Below are positions 8,330 through 19,090 of a DNA stretch of 64,000 nucleotides, in pieces (positions within the stretch are counted from its first letter, which is position 1; each line of letters begins with the position of its first letter). This DNA is from Candidatus Enterococcus willemsii. Its GTDB lineage: Bacteria; Bacillota; Bacilli; Lactobacillales; Enterococcaceae. The notes beneath the pieces are model-generated. The model worked only from the letters and a program-made list of their open reading frames with translations. It made no database searches and was not told the origin of the DNA. The stretch spans positions 58,207 through 122,206 of the forward strand of contig NZ_MAEL01000045.1 in assembly GCF_009933335.1 (NCBI RefSeq). Direction: 5' to 3'. A program made the translations under genes and the position numbers.

Positions 8330-11158
8330 ATGGCAAATGACAAGATTGTGATTCATGGTGCGCGTGCACATAATTTAAAAAATATAGATGTAACGATTCC
8401 TAGAGATCAGTTGGTTGTTGTAACTGGTCTGTCTGGATCAGGCAAAAGCTCGTTAGCTTTTGATACGTTATATGCAGAAGGACAACGTCGTTATGTTGAG
8501 AGTCTGTCTGCGTATGCGCGTCAATTTTTAGGTCAAATGGATAAACCGGATGTCGATAGTATTGATGGCTTAAGCCCGGCGATTTCCATTGATCAGAAAA
8601 CCACAAGTAAAAATCCGCGTTCAACAGTTGGAACAGTCACTGAAATTAATGACTATCTACGTTTATTATTTGCTCGTATTGGTCATCCGATTTGTCCGAA
8701 TGACCACATTGAAATTACGAGTCAATCGGTTGAGCAAATGGTTGATCAAGTGTTGGAATTACCAGATAGAAGTAAAATTCAAATTCTAGCGCCAGTTGTT
8801 GTACAGAAAAAAGGACAACACAAACGTGTCTTTGAAATGATTCAACGTGAAGGATATGTGCGAGTTCGTGTTGACGGTGAAATTTATGATATTTCAGAAG
8901 TACCTGAGTTAGAAAAAAATAAAAAACATGATATTGCAATCATTATTGACCGAATTGTTGTGAAAGAAGGTATTCGTTCACGTTTGTTTGATTCATTTGA
9001 ATCAGCACTAAGGATGGCTGAAGGCTATGCAATTGTTGATGTGATTGGTCAAGAAGAACTATTATTTAGTGAACATTATTCTTGTCCTTATTGCGGATTT
9101 ACTGTTGGTGAATTGGAACCACGTCTGTTTTCTTTTAATGCACCATTTGGAGCTTGTACAGAATGTGATGGTTTAGGGATTAAGCTGGAAGTTGATATTG
9201 ATTTAGTTGTGCCTGATGCAACGAAAACATTACGTGAAGGGGCGTTGGTTCCTTGGAATCCAATCAGCTCCCAATATTATCCACAAATGTTAGAGCAAGC
9301 TTGCCAAGAATTTAGTATTGATATGGATATCCCGTTTGAAGATTTACCAGAAGAACAACGAGATATTGTCTTGAATGGTTCAAATGGTGAATTGTTCCAT
9401 TTCCATTATGAAAATGATTTTGGTGGCGTACGTGATGTTGAAGTGCCATTTGAAGGAGTCATGACCAATATTAAACGTCGTTATCATGAAACAAACAGTG
9501 ACTTTACAAGAGAACAAATGCGTTTGTATATGAACGAATTAACTTGTAAAGCATGTAAAGGGTATCGTTTAAACCCACAAGCTCTTTCCGTTAAAGTTGG
9601 TGGTAAACATATTGGTGAAATCAGCGAATTAGCGATTAATAAAGCATTACCGTTTGTAGAAAGTTTGGAATTAAGTGAACAAGAAACGATGATTGCTCGT
9701 CCAGTTGTCAAAGAAATTGATGACCGTCTAAGCTTTTTACAAAATGTTGGGTTAGATTATTTAACTTTAAGTCGCTCAGCAGGTACATTGTCAGGCGGAG
9801 AAGCGCAACGGATTCGTTTGGCAACACAAATTGGTTCTAATTTATCAGGTGTCTTATACATTTTAGATGAGCCTTCCATTGGGTTACATCAACGTGACAA
9901 CGATCGATTGTTACAATCTTTACGTAAGATGCGTGATTTGGGAAATACACTGATTGTTGTTGAGCATGATGAAGATACGATGCGAGCAGCGGATTACTTG
10001 ATTGATGTCGGACCTGGTGCAGGACACGCAGGCGGCGAAATCGTTGCTGCAGGTACACCCGAAGAGGTAGCCGCAAATCCAGCTTCTTTAACAGGACAGT
10101 ATCTATCTGGTAAGCGAGTGATTCCAGTTCCGAAAGAACGTCGCAAAGGTAACGGACAAGCAATTAAAATTACTGGTGCAACAGAAAATAATTTAAAAAA
10201 TGTTTCAGTTTCTTTCCCATTAGGGCAGTTTGTGGCAGTGACAGGTGTTTCTGGTTCCGGAAAATCAACCTTAGTGAATGAAATTTTGAAAAAAGCCTTG
10301 GCTCAAAAAATCAATCGCAATTCAAACAAACCAGGAAAATTCAAAAAAATGACTGGTTACGAAAATATTGAGAAAATTATCGATATTGACCAAAGTCCAA
10401 TTGGCCGTACACCTAGAAGTAATCCTGCAACCTACACAAGCGTTTTTGATGATATCCGTGATTTATTTGCACAAACGAATGAAGCAAAAATTCGTGGTTA
10501 TAAAAAAGGCCGTTTCAGTTTTAACGTTAAAGGTGGACGTTGTGAAGCATGTCGTGGTGACGGTATTATCAAGATTGAAATGCATTTCTTGCCAGATGTC
10601 TATGTACCTTGTGAAGTGTGTCATGGCAAACGTTATAATTCTGAAACGTTAGAAGTCCATTATAAAGGAAAGAATATTTCTGAAATATTGGATATGACCG
10701 TAGATGATGCAGTAGAGTTCTTCAAACACATTCCAAAAATCCATCGCAAACTACAAACAATTGTGGATGTTGGTTTAGGTTATGTGACATTAGGACAACC
10801 TGCTACAACCTTATCTGGTGGGGAAGCGCAACGCATGAAATTAGCAAGCGAACTTCATAAAAACTCCAATGGCAAGAGTTTTTATATTTTGGATGAACCA
10901 ACAACTGGGTTACATTCTGATGATATTGCACGCTTGTTGAAAGTATTGGAACGTTTGGCAGATGCTGGTAATACAGTGTTGGTGATTGAGCATAATTTAG
11001 ATGTCATTAAGTCAGCGGATCATGTCATTGATTTAGGACCAGAAGGTGGCGATGGTGGTGGTACCATTCTAGCAACAGGTACACCCGAAGAGATTGCCCA
11101 AGTCAAAGAAAGTTATACAGGACAATATTTACAAAATGTTTTGAAAGAAAAGAATTAA
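8330..11158 (+). CDS. uvrA: Excinuclease ABC subunit A
   Basis: 942 aa DNA-damage recognition ATPase, which dimerises and loads UvrB. Two ABC modules are present: Walker [10 protein letters not shown] near residue 33 and GVSGSGKST near 640, each with its LSGGEAQR signature. Zinc-module cysteines are seen at CPYC...CTEC (~252-280) and CEAC...CEVC (~738-765). The length is typical of UvrA. RBS AGGAGG is 8 bp upstream of the ATG. Cotranscribed with uvrB. Confidence 0.97.
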   Translation: MANDKIVIHGARAHNLKNIDVTIPRDQLVVVTGLSGSGKSSLAFDTLYAEGQRRYVESLSAYARQFLGQMDKPDVDSIDGLSPAISIDQKTTSKNPRSTVGTVTEINDYLRLLFARIGHPICPNDHIEITSQSVEQMVDQVLELPDRSKIQILAPVVVQKKGQHKRVFEMIQREGYVRVRVDGEIYDISEVPELEKNKKHDIAIIIDRIVVKEGIRSRLFDSFESALRMAEGYAIVDVIGQEELLFSEHYSCPYCGFTVGELEPRLFSFNAPFGACTECDGLGIKLEVDIDLVVPDATKTLREGALVPWNPISSQYYPQMLEQACQEFSIDMDIPFEDLPEEQRDIVLNGSNGELFHFHYENDFGGVRDVEVPFEGVMTNIKRRYHETNSDFTREQMRLYMNELTCKACKGYRLNPQALSVKVGGKHIGEISELAINKALPFVESLELSEQETMIARPVVKEIDDRLSFLQNVGLDYLTLSRSAGTLSGGEAQRIRLATQIGSNLSGVLYILDEPSIGLHQRDNDRLLQSLRKMRDLGNTLIVVEHDEDTMRAADYLIDVGPGAGHAGGEIVAAGTPEEVAANPASLTGQYLSGKRVIPVPKERRKGNGQAIKITGATENNLKNVSVSFPLGQFVAVTGVSGSGKSTLVNEILKKALAQKINRNSNKPGKFKKMTGYENIEKIIDIDQSPIGRTPRSNPATYTSVFDDIRDLFAQTNEAKIRGYKKGRFSFNVKGGRCEACRGDGIIKIEMHFLPDVYVPCEVCHGKRYNSETLEVHYKGKNISEILDMTVDDAVEFFKHIPKIHRKLQTIVDVGLGYVTLGQPATTLSGGEAQRMKLASELHKNSNGKSFYILDEPTTGLHSDDIARLLKVLERLADAGNTVLVIEHNLDVIKSADHVIDLGPEGGDGGGTILATGTPEEIAQVKESYTGQYLQNVLKEKN

Positions 11159-11162
11159 ATTA

Positions 11163-11279
11163 ATTCAAAATTCTAATAAAACACTTGTAAGATGTTCTAT
11201 GCTTGGTTAGAATTGAATCAGGTCGAAAAGCACCTCATGGTCATTTCGCCTATAAGTTTTATCCGTTCAGATAGAAAGA
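11163..11279 (+). other. Structured untranslated segment after uvrA
   Basis: Between the uvrA stop and its terminator lie two potential hairpins. One pairs 11163-11176 (TTCAAAATTCTAA core) with 11207-11218 (TTAGAATTGAA) through 11-12 bp with a 2-nt bulge. The second pairs GGTCGAAA (11221-11228) with TTTCGCC (11244-11250), with ACC/GGT nested inside. There is no convincing ORF and no strong promoter. It may be a structured 3' UTR or a 3'-derived small RNA; the function is unknown. Confidence 0.35.
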
Positions 11280-11313
11280 AGCAATCGGTGATTAGCGCTG
11301 ATTGCTTTTTTCT
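11280..11313 (+). terminator. Terminator of the uvrBA transcript
   Basis: AGCAATC (11280-11286) pairs with GATTGCT (11300-11306), followed by a T run. Confidence 0.7.
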
Positions 11314-11378
11314 TTTTGTAATCCCACAAACTTATTTCTTAAATTCATCATAAAACTATCGCAATGATACGCCCGGAA

Positions 11379-11387
11379 TGATATAAT
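11379..11387 (+). promoter_or_regulatory. Extended -10 promoter of rapZ-yvcK-whiA
   Basis: TGATATAAT is a consensus extended -10 (TGnTATAAT); there is no good -35, as is usual for this class. It lies 33 bp before the rapZ start codon. Confidence 0.55.
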
Positions 11388-11420
11388 TAGCTAGATGTAG
11401 GAAGAAAGGGGCGAAGAAAG

Positions 11421-12305
11421 ATGGTAGAAAGTTTAGAGTTAGTTATTATTACAGGAATGAGTGGTGCCGGGAAAACGGTCGCTATCCAAAGCTTTGAAGA
11501 TATGGGGTATTTCTGTATTGATAATATGCCACCAAGTTTAGTGCCTAAATTTTGGGAATTAATTAAAGAATCAGGAAAAGTATCAAAAATTGCGTTGGTC
11601 GTCGATTTACGTTCACGTTCATTCTTTGAAGAAATTCAAAGTATGCTAGCTGAAATCGAAAATACGGCGTTTATCGATACACGCGTCTTATTTTTAGATG
11701 CGTCAGATACAGAATTAGTTTCACGTTATAAGGAGACAAGAAGAACACATCCATTGGCGATGGATGGTTTAGTTACAGAAGGTATCCGTAAAGAACGTGC
11801 GATTTTAGACGATTTAAAAACGCGTGCTTCGATTGTCATTGATACGACCAGTTTGACACCTAGACAATTAAGAGAAAAAATCAATCAAGAATTTCGTCAT
11901 TCAAAAGATACTGGTTTCCGAATTGAAATGGTTTCTTTTGGTTTTAAATATGGACTACCAATTGATGCAGATATTGTGATGGATGTGCGTTTCTTGCCAA
12001 ATCCGCATTATATTAGCCATTTACGTCCATTAACTGGAAAAGATTTGCCGGTCTATGAATACGTTATGTCATTTCCGGAAACTGAAACATTTTATCAACA
12101 ATTTTTAAGTTTGCTACAAGCAATTATGCCTGGTTATGTGAAAGAAGGCAAAAGCAGTTTAACGGTTGCGATCGGTTGTACAGGGGGGCAACATCGATCA
12201 GTTGCCTTAACTGAACGTATCGGTGAAGCTTTGTCAGAAGATTATAAAGTAAATATTACGCATCGTGACAAAGACAAGCGTAAAGAAACGGTGAATCGCT
12301 CATGA
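11421..12305 (+). CDS. rapZ: RapZ/YvcJ nucleotide-binding protein
   Basis: 294 aa P-loop protein. Walker A GMSGAGKT is at residues ~13-20, followed by the conserved [12 protein letters not shown]; the C-terminal half contains CTGGQHRSV, a phosphate-binding loop of the RapZ family. In E. coli RapZ steers RNase E to the GlmZ small RNA and so controls GlmS; in Firmicutes the homolog YvcJ has GTPase/ATPase activity with a less defined role. It is first in the conserved rapZ-yvcK-whiA operon and overlaps yvcK by 4 bp. RBS AAAGGGG precedes ATG 11421. Confidence 0.92.
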   Translation: MVESLELVIITGMSGAGKTVAIQSFEDMGYFCIDNMPPSLVPKFWELIKESGKVSKIALVVDLRSRSFFEEIQSMLAEIENTAFIDTRVLFLDASDTELVSRYKETRRTHPLAMDGLVTEGIRKERAILDDLKTRASIVIDTTSLTPRQLREKINQEFRHSKDTGFRIEMVSFGFKYGLPIDADIVMDVRFLPNPHYISHLRPLTGKDLPVYEYVMSFPETETFYQQFLSLLQAIMPGYVKEGKSSLTVAIGCTGGQHRSVALTERIGEALSEDYKVNITHRDKDKRKETVNRS

Positions 12306-13300
12306 CACTAAAAACATATCGCATCAGAAAACCAAAAATTGTTGTATTAGGTGGAGGAACAGGTTTACCTGTCATTCTAAAAAGCTTACGAAATCAAGGG
12401 GTCGACATCACAGCGATAGTAACTGTCGCTGATGATGGCGGTAGTAGTGGTGAATTAAGAGATTCTGTCACTAAAATGACCCCTCCAGGAGATTTACGGA
12501 ATGTATTGGTCTCATTGTCAGATATGCCAAAATTGTACTCTGATATTTTTCAATATCGATTTAGCAAAGACGATAAATTTTTAGCTAATCATGCGTTAGG
12601 GAATTTAATTATTGCGGGCATGTCAGAAATGCGTGGCAGTACCTATGAAGCTATTCAATTACTTTCGAAAATGATGCATGTGGATGGAAAAGTGTATCCA
12701 TCTTCAGATGAGCCACTTGTTTTGCATGCTGTCTTTAAAGACGGCACAACTGTTGCAGGAGAATCAAAAATTGCATTAGATCGAAAAACGATTGATCATG
12801 TCTTTGTCAGAAATCATCAAAATGAAGAACCAAAAGCTGCGCGTAAAGTGGTCTCTTCTATTCTTGAAGCGGACATGATTGTTTTGGGTCCTGGAAGTTT
12901 ATTTACAAGCATCCTACCAAACTTGATGATTACTGAGATTGGGGATGCATTATTAAAAACGAAGGCTGAAACAGTCTATATTTGTAACATTATGACCCAA
13001 AAAGGCGAAACTGAACATTTTACCGATGCCAATCATGTGCAAGTATTGCATCAACACTTGAAAAACAATTTTATCGACACTGTTTTAGTGAATACAGAAC
13101 CTGTGCCGGATGGGTACATGGATTATGAAACATACGATGAATATTTGGTACAAGTAAAACATGATTTTACTGCCTTACGAGAAGAAGGGTGTCGAGTTGT
13201 TTCGACCGACTTTTTGGAACTTAAAGACAATGGCGTATTCCACGACGGCGATAAAGTTGTGGAAGAGTTAATCCGCATTGTTTATGGCGCAAAGATTTAA
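12302..13300 (+). CDS. yvcK: YvcK/GlmR gluconeogenesis and cell-envelope factor
   Basis: 332 aa CofD-like protein. The N-terminal [11 protein letters not shown] (about 14-24) and [14 protein letters not shown] (~40-54) are the nucleotide-sugar binding motifs of the YvcK family. In Bacillus, GlmR/YvcK binds UDP-GlcNAc and stimulates GlmS, tuning carbon flow to the cell wall on gluconeogenic substrates. ATG 12302 overlaps the rapZ stop (ATGA). The operon partner RapZ is also tied to amino-sugar control in other bacteria, and glmM lies 5 kb downstream. Confidence 0.92.
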   Translation: MTLKTYRIRKPKIVVLGGGTGLPVILKSLRNQGVDITAIVTVADDGGSSGELRDSVTKMTPPGDLRNVLVSLSDMPKLYSDIFQYRFSKDDKFLANHALGNLIIAGMSEMRGSTYEAIQLLSKMMHVDGKVYPSSDEPLVLHAVFKDGTTVAGESKIALDRKTIDHVFVRNHQNEEPKAARKVVSSILEADMIVLGPGSLFTSILPNLMITEIGDALLKTKAETVYICNIMTQKGETEHFTDANHVQVLHQHLKNNFIDTVLVNTEPVPDGYMDYETYDEYLVQVKHDFTALREEGCRVVSTDFLELKDNGVFHDGDKVVEELIRIVYGAKI

Positions 13301-13315
13301 GAGAGGAGGGAAAAG

Positions 13316-14251
13316 ATGTCTTTTGCAGCAGAAGTAAAAAAAGAATTAACTAGTTTGGAAGTTCACCGTGAGCATGCAAAAGCGGAACTTGCTGCATTAA
13401 TTCGTATGAATGGCTCAATTAGTTTAGCTAACCAACAAATTATTTTAAATGTACAGACTGAAAATGCTGCGATTGCTCGTCGTATTTATTCTCTGCTTAA
13501 AGATCACTATGATGTTCGTAGTGAATTACTTGTTCGCCGAAAAATGAAATTAAAGAAAAATAATGTCTATATTGTACGATTGAAACAAGAAACCAGAGAA
13601 GTTTTAGATGACTTAGGGATTATGGATGGCTTAATGTTTCATAGCCATGTTTCTACTGAAATTATGGGGAATGCTCAAAAAATGCGTTCTTATTTGCGAG
13701 GGGCATTTATGGCGTCTGGATCGATTAATAATCCAGAAACCAGTCGGTACCATTTAGAGATTTATTCGATTTATGAGGAACACAATCAAGATATTTGTGA
13801 TATGCTCAATTATTACGGCTTAAATGCACGCACACTTGAACGTCGTAACGGATATATTTCTTATCTAAAAGGGGCAGAACATATTGCTGACTTCCTAACT
13901 TTGATTGGCGCGACGAATTCGATGTTAAAATTTGAAGATGTTCGCATTGTGCGGGATATGCGTAATTCTGTTAATCGGTTGGTCAATTGTGAAACAGCCA
14001 ATATGAATAAAACAATTGATGCAGCCTCCAAACAGATTGAAAATATCGAGTACATTGAAGAACGAGTGGGTCTACAAGCATTACCCGATAAATTACAGGA
14101 AATTGCAGAATTACGATTAGAGCATCCAGAAGTTAGTCTAAAAGAACTAGGCGAAATGATTCCGTCGGGAATGATTTCTAAATCAGGAATCAATCATCGT
14201 ATTCGTAAAATTAATGAATTTGCCGATCGATTGCGCGAAGGTGCAGTATAA
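13316..14251 (+). CDS. whiA: DNA-binding protein WhiA
   Basis: 311 aa. The N-terminal ~220 residues have the LAGLIDADG homing-endonuclease fold without catalytic function ([19 protein letters not shown]), and the C-terminal ~80 residues form a helix-turn-helix ([20 protein letters not shown], then [14 protein letters not shown]). WhiA affects cell division and chromosome segregation in Firmicutes. It sits 15 bp after yvcK with a GAGAGGAGGG site, in the standard rapZ-yvcK-whiA order, and is closed by a terminator. Confidence 0.95.
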   Translation: MSFAAEVKKELTSLEVHREHAKAELAALIRMNGSISLANQQIILNVQTENAAIARRIYSLLKDHYDVRSELLVRRKMKLKKNNVYIVRLKQETREVLDDLGIMDGLMFHSHVSTEIMGNAQKMRSYLRGAFMASGSINNPETSRYHLEIYSIYEEHNQDICDMLNYYGLNARTLERRNGYISYLKGAEHIADFLTLIGATNSMLKFEDVRIVRDMRNSVNRLVNCETANMNKTIDAASKQIENIEYIEERVGLQALPDKLQEIAELRLEHPEVSLKELGEMIPSGMISKSGINHRIRKINEFADRLREGAV

Positions 14252-14253
14252 AA

Positions 14254-14294
14254 ATAACCTGATGACATTGTTGATGTCGTCAGGTTGTTTTTTT
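14254..14294 (+). terminator. Terminator after whiA
   Basis: AACCTGATGACA (14256-14267) pairs with TGTCGTCAGGTT (14275-14286) with one wobble, followed by a T run. Confidence 0.85.
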
Positions 14295-14336
14295 GATTAA
14301 GAAAAGAGATATACGAATGTTGATGTTCCTTTAATT

Positions 14337-14846
14337 TTATGTTAATTCCCCAATAAACCAAATTTCACCTTCGTAGTGGTAGCCATCTTCATCAGTAATT
14401 ACTTCTTTAAAACCTGATATTTGCAAATCGTTAGGAATAGCTAATCCCCATTCAGTTTGAATGTTTCTATCTTCAGAAAGATGAAGCCATTTTTGATATT
14501 CGTCGTTCCTGTTAAAGAAATCTTTAAAATGAGAGTCATTTTTAAATACAATAATTTGCGCACCCCATAAACTAGGTAAATCAATTGAAACTACTACTCG
14601 ATGCTTTTCTTTATCATTTGGCTTCAAACTAATTAGATGTTCAGCTCTATCCAATAGTGTTTGAATGCAAAGTCGTTTAATTTTTTTAGGTGTTTTATCG
14701 GAAGTTATAAAGTCTTGTGCAACTGGTAGGTGCAGATGCCAATAACCATTGTAAAATTCTGTTGGAAATTCCAATGTGTTTTCTTCAATACACTTAATCA
14801 TATTATTATACTTACGTTTAACTCCTCGGACTTTTTTCTCCCGCAT
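14337..14846 (-). CDS. DUF3916-like protein of unknown function
   Basis: 169 aa soluble protein. It has a basic N-terminus (MREKKVRGVKRKYNNMIK) followed by EFPTEFYNGYWHLHLP and IDLPSLWGAQIIVFKN, a pattern I recall from DUF3916 proteins of Bacillus and Enterococcus; that assignment is from memory, not a search. No signal peptide, membrane segment or catalytic motif is evident. Two upstream in-frame ATGs exist (14867, 14861), but the ATG at 14846 is 7 bp after GAGGAG and is preferred. It lies on the minus strand, 52 bp downstream of the thioredoxin-like gene, probably as a separate unit. Confidence 0.6.
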   Translation of the reverse strand: MREKKVRGVKRKYNNMIKCIEENTLEFPTEFYNGYWHLHLPVAQDFITSDKTPKKIKRLCIQTLLDRAEHLISLKPNDKEKHRVVVSIDLPSLWGAQIIVFKNDSHFKDFFNRNDEYQKWLHLSEDRNIQTEWGLAIPNDLQISGFKEVITDEDGYHYEGEIWFIGELT

Positions 14847-14898
14847 AATATTACTCCTCATTTCCATTCAAATATCAACAGAGCTATTTAACAGAGTC

Positions 14899-15411
14899 TT
14901 ATTTTAAGTAAGATGCCAAGGTTTCTGAATCAATATTTTCATCAAAAATATGTTCATCTACAATAATCGTTGGTACAAATTTGATATTCGCTTGCTCAGT
15001 TTCAGTCACTAATTGTTTTGCATAATCTAAGTGGTTGTGTTCTGTCAAACCTAGCGTGTTTTTGGCGAAGTCTGCTACTTCCTCTAATGAAAGATCTTTC
15101 CATTGCTCTTGTGTTTCAAAAGCTTTAGTTAAATCTGCGAGTGCTTGTGTTGCATCATTGGTAGTAATAAAACGATGCATCACATTGCCTCGTTGCAAGG
15201 ATTCTTTTTCACGGTCAACTAATTTGATTACACGTTGGACACGATTTGCTGCAACTGCTTCTGTCAAAATATCTTTAGAATTTTCAAACCATTGTTTACA
15301 ATAAGGGCAACGTACATTGATGAACTCTAAGATTGTTTTTGGTGCATCTTTGCCAACGTGAATGCCATAATCTGCATTAGTTTCTTGCGCTTTGATAACT
15401 GAAATATCCAT
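14899..15411 (-). CDS. Thioredoxin-fold (DsbA/DSBA-like) protein
   Basis: 170 aa with a CPYC redox motif at residues 35-38 in ILEFINVRCPYCKQWF. The helical insertion and the late cis-proline segment FVPTIIVDE fit a DsbA-type thioredoxin fold. No signal peptide is visible, so it should be cytoplasmic, unlike secreted DsbA. It may reduce or oxidise cytoplasmic thiols or act in thiol stress; the partner is unknown. AAGGAGG lies upstream of the ATG. It is divergent from cdaA across 194 bp. Confidence 0.8.
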   Translation of the reverse strand: MDISVIKAQETNADYGIHVGKDAPKTILEFINVRCPYCKQWFENSKDILTEAVAANRVQRVIKLVDREKESLQRGNVMHRFITTNDATQALADLTKAFETQEQWKDLSLEEVADFAKNTLGLTEHNHLDYAKQLVTETEQANIKFVPTIIVDEHIFDENIDSETLASYLK

Positions 15412-15555
15412 TTTTTGATTCCTCCTTATGTTATTATTAGTCTAACGAATTTTTGTGAAAAAGCCAAGGTATCTTAATGGAAAAAATAATTGATAATTAT
15501 TTTCTTGAAAAATTTCAAAGATAACACCTTTTTTATCAACAAGTGAAAAAAGCTG

Positions 15556-15564
15556 TGCTATACT
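15556..15564 (+). promoter_or_regulatory. Extended -10 promoter of cdaA-cdaR-glmM
   Basis: TGCTATACT fits the extended -10 form; it lies 41 bp upstream of the cdaA start. No strong -35 is seen. Confidence 0.5.
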
Positions 15565-15605
15565 GATAATTAGTACAAGTCTTATAGCAAAGGAAGGCTG
15601 TTAGT

Positions 15606-16496
15606 ATGAAATTTAATATTAGCGAGTTATTTAACATTACTTATTGGAAAGAAATTTTCTCTGTGGATGTGTTTTCACTCCCTTTTGTCATCAATATATT
15701 AGATATTATTGTTGTATGGTTTATTGTGTATAAGTTGATACAATTGGTACGAGGAACAAAAGCTATTCAGTTATTTAAAGGTGTAGCAATGTTTATTGCT
15801 ACTCGTTTTATTGCAGAACTGGTAGGACTCCACACATTATCTTGGTTGATGGATCAAGTTATTACGTATGGTGTCATTGCTGCAATAGTTATTTTTCAAC
15901 CAGAAATCAGGCGTGGATTGGAGCATTTGGGACGAACGACATTTTTCACTCCAACAAAAATGGATAAGAATAATGATGAACAAGTCTTGAAGTCTTTTGA
16001 TAAAGCAATTCAATATATGTCCAAGCGAAAAATTGGTGCATTAATTACAATTGAACGTAATACAGGATTAGATGAATACATCGAAACTGGAATTCCCTTG
16101 GATGCAGATATTACAGGTGAATTGCTAATTAATATCTTTATTCCAAATACACCTTTACACGATGGCGCCGTCATTATTCGTGATGGAAAGATAGCCGTTT
16201 CTTGTGCTTACTTACCTTTATCAGATAGTTTGTTAATTCCAAAAGAATTTGGTACGCGACATCGTGCGGCAGTAGGGGTATCTGAAGTCAGTGATGCTAT
16301 TACGATTATTGTGTCAGAAGAGACTGGGGATGTCAGTTTAACTTGGAACAACCAGTTGCATGCTGATTTAACACAAGAACAGTATATGGATATGTTACGG
16401 ACAGCATTGGTACCAGATGAAAAACCAAAAGAGAAAAAGAATATTTTTCATGTTATTTTAGATGAATTAAACAAATTGAATAAAGGAGGGAAATAA
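15606..16496 (+). CDS. cdaA: Diadenylate cyclase CdaA
   Basis: 296 aa membrane enzyme that condenses two ATP into cyclic di-AMP. The N-terminal ~95 residues hold three hydrophobic segments; the DisA_N catalytic domain follows, with HDGAVIIRDGKI (DGA near 186) and GTRHRAAVGVSE (RHR near 218), the ATP- and metal-binding motifs. It is the first gene of cdaA-cdaR-glmM, the widely conserved c-di-AMP synthesis operon. The stop overlaps the cdaR start by one base (TAATG). Confidence 0.96.
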   Translation: MKFNISELFNITYWKEIFSVDVFSLPFVINILDIIVVWFIVYKLIQLVRGTKAIQLFKGVAMFIATRFIAELVGLHTLSWLMDQVITYGVIAAIVIFQPEIRRGLEHLGRTTFFTPTKMDKNNDEQVLKSFDKAIQYMSKRKIGALITIERNTGLDEYIETGIPLDADITGELLINIFIPNTPLHDGAVIIRDGKIAVSCAYLPLSDSLLIPKEFGTRHRAAVGVSEVSDAITIIVSEETGDVSLTWNNQLHADLTQEQYMDMLRTALVPDEKPKEKKNIFHVILDELNKLNKGGK

Positions 16497-17638
16497 TGTT
16501 TACAAAAGAACGACGTAGTAACATTATGTATGCATTATTAGCTCTGCTTTTCAGTTTTGTACTGTTTTTTTATGCAAATGGTTCGAACTTACAAAATACA
16601 TTTACAACAACACCAAATATGTTTGAAGAAACGTTAGAAGACGTACCAGTTCAAATCAAGTATAATCAGGATAAATATTTTATCCAGGGATATCAACCAA
16701 CAGTGAACGTTGACTTAAGAAGCATCAATCGCATACAATTAGATGCGGAAACAAATGAAGAGACTCGTAATTTTCGGGTGGTTGCCGATTTGACAAGTTT
16801 ATCCGAAGGCACGCATGATGTTATGTTAGAAGTCCAAAATATGAGTAATAGCGTAAAAGCAACTATTTCTCCGCAAATTTTTACTGTAACCATTGAGAAA
16901 AAAGTGGCAAAAGAATTTCCTGTTGAAGTTGATTTTTCTGAAGAAAATTTGCAAGATGGCTTTCGATTAGATAAAATAACTTCGATACCTAATAAAGTGA
17001 CAGTGACTACGGGGGAACAAACAGCTGAAGAAATTAGCAAAGTAATTGCTGATGTTAGCTCATTACAAGGCATAACAAGCAATCAAACACAAAAAGTCCC
17101 TGTACATGCAGTTAATAAAAACGGCGATATTCTTCAAACAACAATTCAACCAGAAGAAGTGCAAGTTGAAGCTATAGTTTCAGCACCTGAAAAAGAAGTG
17201 AGTCTGTTTGCAAGTCAACAGGGAACGACACCCAATGGGATATCACATTTTAATTATGTCTTAGATCAAACAAAAGCAACAATTTCTGGTTCACAAGAAC
17301 TGATTGATTCATTAAGCAGTATAGGAGTACCAGTTGATGTTTCCACGATTCGTGAGAAAACGACACAAGTTGTGACGATTCCTGTACCTGATGGAGTTAT
17401 CAGTCATCCGCAAGAAGTAACGATAGAAATTACGCCAGTCTTTTTGGATTCATCAGAAGAAAGACCGTCTGAAACGATACCTTCTACTTCTTCGCCCGTT
17501 TCTGGAACAGAATCGACTGAGCCTATTCCTAGTTCCGAAACAACCACTTCTGCTTCAACAACGCCAGAAGTGAGCGAATCAGGAAATGTAGAAGAGCCTA
17601 TTCAATCGTCATCTTCACAAGAACAAGAAACAGAATAA
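16496..17638 (+). CDS. cdaR: CdaA regulatory protein CdaR (YbbR domains)
   Basis: 380 aa. One N-terminal membrane anchor (about residues 11-29) is followed by three YbbR-like repeats outside the membrane (for example [35 protein letters not shown]). The last ~60 residues are a low-complexity S/T/E/P-rich tail, likely spanning the wall. In related bacteria CdaR binds CdaA and alters its activity. The gene is translationally coupled to cdaA and 16 bp upstream of glmM. Confidence 0.92.
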   Translation: MFTKERRSNIMYALLALLFSFVLFFYANGSNLQNTFTTTPNMFEETLEDVPVQIKYNQDKYFIQGYQPTVNVDLRSINRIQLDAETNEETRNFRVVADLTSLSEGTHDVMLEVQNMSNSVKATISPQIFTVTIEKKVAKEFPVEVDFSEENLQDGFRLDKITSIPNKVTVTTGEQTAEEISKVIADVSSLQGITSNQTQKVPVHAVNKNGDILQTTIQPEEVQVEAIVSAPEKEVSLFASQQGTTPNGISHFNYVLDQTKATISGSQELIDSLSSIGVPVDVSTIREKTTQVVTIPVPDGVISHPQEVTIEITPVFLDSSEERPSETIPSTSSPVSGTESTEPIPSSETTTSASTTPEVSESGNVEEPIQSSSSQEQETE

Positions 17639-17654
17639 GAGAGGAACGTTAATC

Positions 17655-19007
17655 ATGGGAAAATATTTTGGAACAGATGGTGTCAGAGGAGAAGCAAATA
17701 AGGAATTGACACCAGAGTTAGCATTCAAGTTAGGTCGTTGTGGTGGTTATGTATTAAGTCAACATGAAACAGGAGAAAGAAGACCTCGTGTCCTTGTTGG
17801 GAGAGATACTCGTATTTCAGGACAACTATTAGAAAATGCTTTAATTGCAGGTTTACTTTCTGTGGGGATTGAAGTCTTTCAACTTGGTGTGATTTCAACA
17901 CCGGGAGTAGCTTATCTTACTCGTATTCAAAAAGCGAGTGCGGGTGTCATGATTTCTGCTTCGCATAATCCAGCACAAGACAATGGCATTAAATTTTTCG
18001 GAAATGATGGCTTCAAATTAGTTGATGAACAAGAAGCAGAGATTGAAGCTTTATTAGATGCAGATGAAGATACACTGCCTCGTCCATCAGCTGAGGGGTT
18101 AGGAACAGTTGAGGAATTCCCAGAAGGGCTATTGAAATATTCTCAATTCTTACAACAAACAATCAGTGGCGATTTGTCTGGTTTAACGGTTTGTTTAGAC
18201 GCAGCGAATGGAGCGACAGCTTCAACAGTGAATCGTTTGTTTGCTGATTTAGAAACAGATTTCTATACGATTGGCACTTCACCAAATGGTGTGAATATCA
18301 ATGACGGTGTTGGATCAACACATCCAGAAAAATTAGCCGAATTTGTTGTTGAAAAAGGTGCTGATGCTGGTTTAGCTTTTGATGGCGATGGCGATCGAAT
18401 TATTGCGGTTGATGAACGTGGCGAAATCGTCGATGGCGATAAAATCATGTACATCTGTGCCAAATATTTAGCTGAAAATAAACGCTTGAAACAAGACACA
18501 ATTGTTACAACCGTGATGAGTAATCTAGGCTTCCATAAAGCTGTGGAAGAGATTGGTTTGAAAGATGTGATTACTCAAGTGGGTGACCGTTATGTCGTGG
18601 AAGAAATGCGTAAAAATGATTACAACTTCGGTGGTGAACAATCTGGACATATGGTCTTTTTAGATTTTAATACCACTGGAGATGGCATGTTGTCAGGTAT
18701 CCAATTATTGAATATCATGAAACAAACGGGCAAAAAGTTATCTGAATTAGCCGATGAAGTAACGATTTACCCACAAAAATTAGTGAATATTCGCGTATCT
18801 AATAAAAATGGTGCGATGGAAGTCCCTGCGATTAAAGCAGTGATTGAAGAAGCCGAGGCTGAAATGAATGGCGAAGGTCGCATTTTAGTTCGCCCTTCAG
18901 GAACAGAACCGCTGTTGCGAGTGATGGCAGAAGCGCCAACCGATGAAAAAGTAAATTATTATGTAGACAAAATTGCCGATGTTGTTCGTCAAGAGATTGG
19001 TTTATAA
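17655..19007 (+). CDS. glmM: Phosphoglucosamine mutase
   Basis: 450 aa enzyme converting glucosamine-6-phosphate to glucosamine-1-phosphate on the way to UDP-GlcNAc. The phosphoserine loop [12 protein letters not shown] places the catalytic Ser near residue 102; the metal loop DGDGDR is near 242, the sugar-binding GGEQSGH near 325, and the phosphate-binding [10 protein letters not shown] near 410. It is third in the c-di-AMP operon; GlmM is known to bind and inhibit CdaA in relatives, linking wall-precursor supply with c-di-AMP. Confidence 0.96.
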   Translation: MGKYFGTDGVRGEANKELTPELAFKLGRCGGYVLSQHETGERRPRVLVGRDTRISGQLLENALIAGLLSVGIEVFQLGVISTPGVAYLTRIQKASAGVMISASHNPAQDNGIKFFGNDGFKLVDEQEAEIEALLDADEDTLPRPSAEGLGTVEEFPEGLLKYSQFLQQTISGDLSGLTVCLDAANGATASTVNRLFADLETDFYTIGTSPNGVNINDGVGSTHPEKLAEFVVEKGADAGLAFDGDGDRIIAVDERGEIVDGDKIMYICAKYLAENKRLKQDTIVTTVMSNLGFHKAVEEIGLKDVITQVGDRYVVEEMRKNDYNFGGEQSGHMVFLDFNTTGDGMLSGIQLLNIMKQTGKKLSELADEVTIYPQKLVNIRVSNKNGAMEVPAIKAVIEEAEAEMNGEGRILVRPSGTEPLLRVMAEAPTDEKVNYYVDKIADVVRQEIGL

Positions 19008-19016
19008 TTATACGTT

Positions 19017-19052
19017 AAAAAGAGAAAAGTTGTGGTGACTTTTCTCTTTTTT
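19017..19052 (+). terminator. Terminator after glmM
   Basis: AAAAAGAGAAAAGT pairs with ACTTTTCTCTTTTT (about 19017-19030 and 19038-19051). Confidence 0.8.
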
Positions 19053-19090
19053 TATAAAAGGAGAAAAGCTGAGTAATAAGGAGGATTTAC

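Noticed and set aside
14337..15411. Minus-strand pair next to whiA as a toxin-antitoxin or horizontally acquired island
   Set aside because: Sizes and motifs do not fit toxin-antitoxin modules; base composition looks like the neighbours and there are no mobility genes.
16693..17082. Long minus-strand open frame inside cdaR
   Set aside because: A shadow of the coding strand without ribosome site or recognisable motifs; the same holds for the other antisense frames in uvrA, rexA, pheT and the PTS EIIC gene.
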